Shown here: one piece after another, positions 60,074 through 64,000 of the stretch
Position numbering within the stretch: position 1 is the stretch's first letter
How the letters are laid out: each line of letters starts with the position of its first letter
Assembly: GCA_003021685.1 (NCBI GenBank)
Contig: PXRO01000047.1
Coordinates: 36,419-100,418 of the forward strand
Source of the DNA: Halobacteriales archaeon QS_4_62_28
Lineage (GTDB): Archaea; Halobacteriota; Halobacteria; Halobacteriales; Haloarculaceae
Length of the DNA: 64,000 bases
Direction of reading: 5' to 3'
Translations under genes and position numbers: made by a program
Notes under the pieces: generated by a model
Databases searched by the model: none
Told to the model about the DNA's origin: nothing
Seen by the model: only the letters and a program-made list of their open reading frames with translations

Positions 60074-60883
60074 TTATAGTTGGACTGCGTCGCGCAGTTC
60101 GTCCGCACGCGCTCGAATCGTATCGACCGCGCGGAGCGTCAGTTCTTCGATTGACAGCGAGCCGTCGGTCTCGACGTGGAAGACGAACGCGTTCTCCACG
60201 TCGGAGACGTCGAGTTCCTTGCCGGGGTAGCGGTTCGTGAGGTCGTGGTCGAACTCGTCTGTCCGGACGAGGTCGCCGTTGGTCGCTCCACCGCTCGCGT
60301 GTTCGGCGGCCCGTTCCTCGATGACGCCCCGCAGGATCTGTGGTTCCTCGTCCTGGAACTCGCCTCTGTCGCCGACCACGTCGACACGCTGGAGGTGTCG
60401 GTAGCCGACGGCCACACCGCCCTGGTGTTTGGCGTGTTCCCGGCCGCGGTCCAGGACGGCGTCGGCCTCGACTTCGAGGCGCTGGCCTTCCTTGAGATCG
60501 ATGATCGGGATGTGCTGGTCAGCAGGTTCGACCAGGGGGTCAGAGCTGACCAGATTGCCGGAGTAGGCGGTCACGGGGCCTGCACTACCGCCCTCGTGGT
60601 CGGACTCGGCGTGGACGTCCATCGAGAGGGTCACTTCGTCGCCGATCTCGAAGTCGTCGAGATCGGTCGTCAGTGGCACGAGCCCGAGACGGAGTCCGAT
60701 CTGCTCGTCGAACATGACACTGGAGTTCTCGATGACGCGAACAGTGTCGATACTGAATGTCGGCACGTCTGCGATCATCGCCCGGCGGATGCCGTTCGCG
60801 AAGGCCGGCGTGATGCCGCGCACGAGGAACCGTGCCTCGCGGTCGGAGCGTTCGACGAACTCGACCTCGTAGTCCTGTGTCAT
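60074..60883 (-). CDS. rpoD: RNA polymerase subunit D (Rpb3-like)
   Basis: A 269-residue subunit, homologue of eukaryotic Rpb3 and bacterial alpha. The start [71 protein letters not shown] is conserved. The insertion domain carries no ferredoxin-like cysteines, as usual in halophiles. The C-terminal helix [26 protein letters not shown] is the dimer part. It lies 3 bases after rps11. Confidence 0.95.
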   Translation of the reverse strand: MTQDYEVEFVERSDREARFLVRGITPAFANGIRRAMIADVPTFSIDTVRVIENSSVMFDEQIGLRLGLVPLTTDLDDFEIGDEVTLSMDVHAESDHEGGSAGPVTAYSGNLVSSDPLVEPADQHIPIIDLKEGQRLEVEADAVLDRGREHAKHQGGVAVGYRHLQRVDVVGDRGEFQDEEPQILRGVIEERAAEHASGGATNGDLVRTDEFDHDLTNRYPGKELDVSDVENAFVFHVETDGSLSIEELTLRAVDTIRARADELRDAVQL

Positions 60884-60886
60884 TGG

Positions 60887-61276
60887 TTAGAATCCAGCGT
60901 TCTTTGGGCCGCGAGTACCGTCGTGTGGGATCGGTGTGACGTCCTCGATACGACCGATTTCGAGTCCGGCACGGGCGAGCGCTCGGATCGTCGCCTGTGC
61001 GCCGGGACCGGGGGACTTCTGCTGGTTCCCGCCGGGGCCACGAACGTTGACGTGGACGCCTTCGATGTTCTGGGCCTTGGCCTTCTCTGCGACGACTTCG
61101 GCCATCTGCATCGCGGCGTAGGGTGACGCTTCGTCACGGTTCTGCTTGACGACCGTCCCACCGGAGGACTTCGCCAGCGTCTCTGCGCCGGTCTGGTCCG
61201 TGATGGTGATGATCGTGTTGTTGAACGATGCGTACACGTGGGCAACGCCCCACTTGCTGTCTTCGGATTCACTCAT
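60887..61276 (-). CDS. rps11: Ribosomal protein S11
   Basis: A 129-residue small-subunit protein. [52 protein letters not shown] and the end [23 protein letters not shown] are highly conserved. It overlaps rps4 by 8 bases. Confidence 0.97.
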   Translation of the reverse strand: MSESEDSKWGVAHVYASFNNTIITITDQTGAETLAKSSGGTVVKQNRDEASPYAAMQMAEVVAEKAKAQNIEGVHVNVRGPGGNQQKSPGPGAQATIRALARAGLEIGRIEDVTPIPHDGTRGPKNAGF

Positions 61277-61793
61277 TTTGGGCCTCCGCTCGTTCTGGAT
61301 GCAGTTCGTCAGCGATCGGGCTGGTATCCTCGAAACCGACCTCGCCTTCCGCGTCCGACTCGACCTTCATCGACGGCGTGGTGACGCGAGCGTCACCGAC
61401 CACGATGTGGCCGTGGGAGATGAACTGTCGGGCCTGCTCGGGCGTGTTCGCGTAGCCCTTGCGGTAGACGACGGTCTGGAGGCGACGTTCGAGCACGTCG
61501 GTCACGTCGAGCGACAGCACGTCGTCCAGTGCATCGGTCTCGCCGAGAACGCCCAGTCGCTTGAGTCGGGTGAGGAACTCGTCTGCTTCGAACCTGGAGC
61601 CCTCGCCCTGTGCGCGGCCGAGAAGCTTTCGTGCCTCACGGCGGTAGTCGCGAAGTTCGGACTGTGCACGCCACAGTTCTTCCTTGTTCTTCAGGCCGTA
61701 GCGACCGATGAGATTGGCCTCGTCGGCGATACGTTCACCCTGGTAGGGGTGGTTCGGCGTCTCGTAGAATTTGGTGTTTGATCCGAGTGCCAT
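61269..61793 (-). CDS. rps4: Ribosomal protein S4
   Basis: A 174-residue S4 of the archaeal/eukaryotic S9e type. [54 protein letters not shown] leads into the S4 RNA-binding motif ([42 protein letters not shown]). It overlaps rps13 by one base and rps11 by 8. Confidence 0.97.
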   Translation of the reverse strand: MALGSNTKFYETPNHPYQGERIADEANLIGRYGLKNKEELWRAQSELRDYRREARKLLGRAQGEGSRFEADEFLTRLKRLGVLGETDALDDVLSLDVTDVLERRLQTVVYRKGYANTPEQARQFISHGHIVVGDARVTTPSMKVESDAEGEVGFEDTSPIADELHPERAEAQNE

Positions 61794-62326
61794 TATTCCT
61801 CACCGTCCTCTTCGGCGGCCTCCTCGGCCTGTTCCTCTTTGATCGCTTCGACGTTGACACCGATAGTGCCTTCGGTACGACCAGTGGATTTCGTTCGCTG
61901 ACCACGGACCTTCTGGCCGCGCTTGTGGCGAACGCCCTTGTAGGAGTCGATCATCTGCATCCGGTTGATGTCAGCACGGCGCTGCATCTCGAGGTCGTTG
62001 CCGATCTCGTGAGTCGTCTCACCGGTGTAAAAATCGTTCTGGTGGTTCGTGAGCCATGCCGGGACCTCGTCAGCGTACCCCTCGACGTGTTCGACGACCG
62101 TCTCGATGTCCTCGTCGTCGAGGGCACCGAACACGGCCTGTCGGTCGACACCGGCTTTGTCGGCGATGATGCGCGCGGCGCGCTTGCCGATGCCGTTCAT
62201 GTCTGTCAGGGAACGCTCGACGGATTTCGTCCCGTCGAGGTCAGTCTGTCCGATACGGACGAAATAGCGGAGGTCCTCCTCGTCCTCCACGTCTTCGTCT
62301 GCATTCTCTGGGTCTTCTGCACTCAT
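61793..62326 (-). CDS. rps13: Ribosomal protein S13
   Basis: A 177-residue S13 with an acidic N-terminal leader (residues 1-20). [42 protein letters not shown] is the conserved helix-two-turns-helix region, and the C-terminus [30 protein letters not shown] reaches the tRNA. It is the first gene of the long ribosomal/RNA polymerase operon. The tRNA-Ser lies 21 bases upstream. Confidence 0.96.
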   Translation of the reverse strand: MSAEDPENADEDVEDEEDLRYFVRIGQTDLDGTKSVERSLTDMNGIGKRAARIIADKAGVDRQAVFGALDDEDIETVVEHVEGYADEVPAWLTNHQNDFYTGETTHEIGNDLEMQRRADINRMQMIDSYKGVRHKRGQKVRGQRTKSTGRTEGTIGVNVEAIKEEQAEEAAEEDGEE

Positions 62327-62347
62327 GTGTAGTTAGTCGGGTGTGAG

Positions 62348-62432
62348 CGTCGTGGCGGGGATTCGAACCCCGGAGGCTGTACGCCACAGAGTTAGCAACC
62401 CTGCGCCTTGGGCCAAGCTTGGCTACCACGAC
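62348..62432 (-). tRNA. tRNA-Ser (anticodon GCT)
   Basis: On the minus strand, the acceptor stem GTCGTGG pairs with CCACGAC, the anticodon stem-loop is CAGGG-TTGCTAA-CTCTG (anticodon GCT, codons AGC/AGU), a long variable arm follows, and the T-arm is CGGGG-TTCGAAT-CCCCG. The discriminator is G, as required for tRNA-Ser. It lies just upstream of rps13. Confidence 0.95.
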
Positions 62433-62615
62433 ACGCTTTCGTAGTACTCGCGCCCTCTGTATCGAGGACTCGGGACGCGGTGCCCCTGCACGAGTCTACC
62501 CGGATTTCCACGCTGGGTGTACATAAACGCAACGAAACGGACGGTCCGTCTCATGGACGTGCACGAAGTGGTCCGTCGTCGTGGACGTGCACGGAGCGGT
62601 CGACACCGGTAGGCG

Positions 62616-62861
62616 TTGCTTCGGTCGGATGTGCGGGCACCGGTAACTTGGACAGACGTTCCACGTCCAGGCGAGCTGTTTCAGCCACCTATTCGTGGTT
62701 TCGACATCGTGTCCGGTGAATACCAGATCACGGTCTACGACGAACCTGTCGAAGTCGAATGCTCAGAACTCGAATCACATATCGAAGAAGAGTCAGAAGA
62801 TTTCTGCCTCTACCGCGAGGGCGGTGTTCAGAGAAGAGACCGAGAGAAACGCAAGCATTGA
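62616..62861 (+). pseudogene. Truncated ORF running into element C
   Basis: The reading frame GFDIVSGEYQITVYDEPVEVECSELESHIEEESEDFCLYREGG (about 62700-62825) looks like a real acidic haloarchaeal protein. From 62826 the frame enters element C and ends after 11 foreign codons (VQRRDREKRKH). A GTG at about 62709 could also be the start. I recognise no family. The left part, 62433-62615, has two copies of TGGACGTGCACG and no gene I can support. Confidence 0.45.
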
Positions 62862-63144
62862 AAGCCCTCGCGGCGCTCGACCGCTCCGGGGCTCGCTGCG
62901 CTCCTCGCCTCCGGCTGCGGTGCTTAGCGTCGCCCGGGAGGGACCGACCGCCGCTCGCCCTTTCATCCACCAGGCATCGGCTGGTTCGCCAACTGAATCC
63001 TGACAGATGAGAAGGCAAGTGTAGTTGCGGGAACCACGGCGAAGCAAGCACGCGAAGCGCGCGCAGCGAGCCGCGGGACTGCAACTACACGAGGACTTTC
63101 GGTGTCTCCGATGCATCGGCACGGTTGCTTATCTAGATAGTATC
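62826..63144. repeat. Long TIR-bounded hairpin element, copy C (interior inverted)
   Basis: Starts GTTCAGAGAAG and ends GGCACGGTTG plus tail, like copies A and B. The TIRs are CATTGAAAGCCCTCG (62856-62870) and CGAGGACTTTCGGTG (63090-63104), so they are less perfect. The interior is reversed relative to B: 62931-63002 equals the reverse complement of 43245-43316 at 70 of 72 bases, and the similarity extends to 63093. The GCGGGACTGCAAC segment that lies beside the left TIR in A and B is here beside the right TIR. The outer ends keep the same orientation. It appears to interrupt the ORF at 62616. Confidence 0.8.
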
Positions 63145-63239
63145 ACCGCGAGGAAGATAGGTACTGTACAGCACTCGGAGAACCCTGCGTCCTAACACAA
63201 GTCGATAACTGAGATAACAAATCGACTTAGAGACAAAGA

Positions 63240-63320
63240 TCAGCAAGTTCGAGGCGGAGCCCCCGGCCTCAAGAAATAAGAGCGATACGTCGGAAGCACG
63301 ACGCGAGTAGGCCGGGGAGA
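63240..63320 (+). pseudogene. Relic of a tnpB 3' end / guide-RNA region
   Basis: The frame FEAEPPASRNKSDTSEARRE ends with TAG at 63308-63310. That stop lies in the 3' arm of a 9-bp perfect stem, CCCCGGCCT (63261-63269) with AGGCCGGGG (63309-63317). The same arrangement is present in the relic at 25801-25858 on the minus strand. It is the pattern of the variable end of haloarchaeal tnpB, whose mRNA tail is the guide RNA. The main part of this gene is missing. Confidence 0.5.
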
Positions 63321-63406
63321 AAGCCGACACTGAACCATCCAAAGTACGGTACTGTGAATCGTCTGACCCCGTAGTTTTAAGTACCGTTAGATTTTCATCT
63401 GATACA

Positions 63407-64000
63407 TGGAGGTCAGGCGTACCGCGCCGGTTAAACTCGCTGTTCCCGATGAGTACCACGAGAGCCTCCACGAAACCGCTGATCAATTTCTCTACTGTGC
63501 GAACGAGGCGAGTGACTACTGTTGGGACAACACCGACTACGAAGACTGTATCACCTCGAATGCGAAAGCGAGAGACGCGCTGTACGACCGTCTCCGCGAG
63601 GAAAAAGAACTCACAGCAAATCTCGTCCAGGAAGCGATCCGGCGTGCAGTCCATGCCGTCGACAGCGGTGTTGACCGCTGGAAGAAGGGCAAACGCACGA
63701 ATAAACCGGAGTTCACCTCCTGGAGCATGGTCTACGACAAGCGCAGTGCTACGTTCTACCGAAACAAAATCTCACTCTCGACGGTAACTGGACGCATTGA
63801 GTGTGAATTTGAGTTACCAGCAGACAGTCCAACGCCATACGACGCGTACGTCCTGTCCGACAACTACGAGTTTCGGACGAGTACACTCCAGTACGACCAA
63901 GCCACCGACGAATTCTACTTCCACGTCACAACGCGGAAGATAGACGAAGATGGTGAGGCTGTCGAGATCGAGGGTTCGGACGATACCGGGCACGAAACCG
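63407..64000 (+). CDS. tnpB: IS1341-type TnpB (RNA-guided nuclease), 5' part
   Basis: The first 198 codons of a haloarchaeal TnpB of the IS200/IS605 group; the gene continues past the right edge. The start MEVRRTAPVKLAVPDEYHESLHETADQFLYCANEASDYCWDN is characteristic. Further recognisable parts are LVQEAIRRAVHAVDSGVDRWKKGKRTNKPEF and the beta-rich domain with VYDKRSATFYRNKISLSTV. The RuvC catalytic residues lie outside the window. There is no tnpA gene visible before it. TnpB proteins are guided by an RNA from their own 3' end and cut DNA; this family knowledge is established. A TTTTAAGTAC tract upstream may be its promoter. Confidence 0.88.

Overview
The window is a 64 kb piece of a haloarchaeal chromosome (class Halobacteria). 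The predicted proteins are strongly acidic, codon use is GC-rich, the information-processing genes are archaeal (TFB, aIF2-beta, RPA with its associated protein, RpoD/K/N, ribosomal proteins in the archaeal order), GGPP is made with isopentenyl phosphate kinase, and there are haloarchaeal-only families (DUF7282, DUF5785, UPF0058, aRNase J). A Haloarcula/Halomicrobium-like genus is plausible, but I cannot fix the genus from the sequence.

Layout. 1-5.2 kb: UPF0058 start, aIF2-beta, TFB, a five-repeat DUF7282 surface protein and a small regulator/membrane pair. 5.3-10.5 kb: thioredoxin reductase, then a complete bacterial-type fructose PTS operon (EIIC, EIIA, HPr, EI, EIIB) on the minus strand. 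10.6-20.7 kb: a riboflavin gene, the RPA1/RPA-associated protein/phosphoesterase operon, the helicase Lhr and a MutS-like ATPase. 20.8-26.3 kb: repeat-rich ground around a dipeptidase, a secreted protein and GTP cyclohydrolase III, whose stop codon abuts the end of a decayed TnpB element. 26.3-30.6 kb: CBS protein, acetyltransferase, tRNA-Thr, VapBC, a K+ channel and a HerA-like ATPase. 30.7-37.3 kb: MsrB, glutaredoxin, the Rpl7Ae-Rps28e-Rpl24e-Ndk cluster, TmcA. 37.3-42.0 kb: the EtfBA-FixCX electron-bifurcation/transfer operon with a ferredoxin next to it. 42.1-47.3 kb: hydrolase, then TrkA-permease-TrkA and a 2H phosphoesterase. 47.4-54.7 kb: GltX, IdsA, RNase J, membrane protein, IPK and mevalonate kinase. 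54.8-62.4 kb: a cytochrome P450, then the Rps13-Rps4-Rps11-RpoD-Rpl18e-Rpl13-Rps9-RpoN-RpoK-Eno-Rps2 block with tRNA-Leu and tRNA-Ser. 62.6-64 kb: accessory end with a truncated ORF, a repeat element, a TnpB tail relic and the start of an intact-looking TnpB.

The most unusual content lies between genes. Three long elements (21.0, 43.1 and 62.8 kb) share both ends and 15-bp terminal inverted repeats, and the whole interior of the third copy is reversed relative to the other two: a TIR-bounded element seen in two orientations, with no recognisable protein. One copy runs into the end of an ORF and another carries an exact 98-bp tandem duplication. Its short hairpin modules also occur in the TnpB relic at 25.9 kb. 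Separately there are two 81-82 bp palindromes whose stems differ by compensating changes, a structured and possibly switch-like leader in front of RNase J, a 3'-end repeat shared by two convergent gene pairs, and a motif shared by two promoters beside a small regulator gene.
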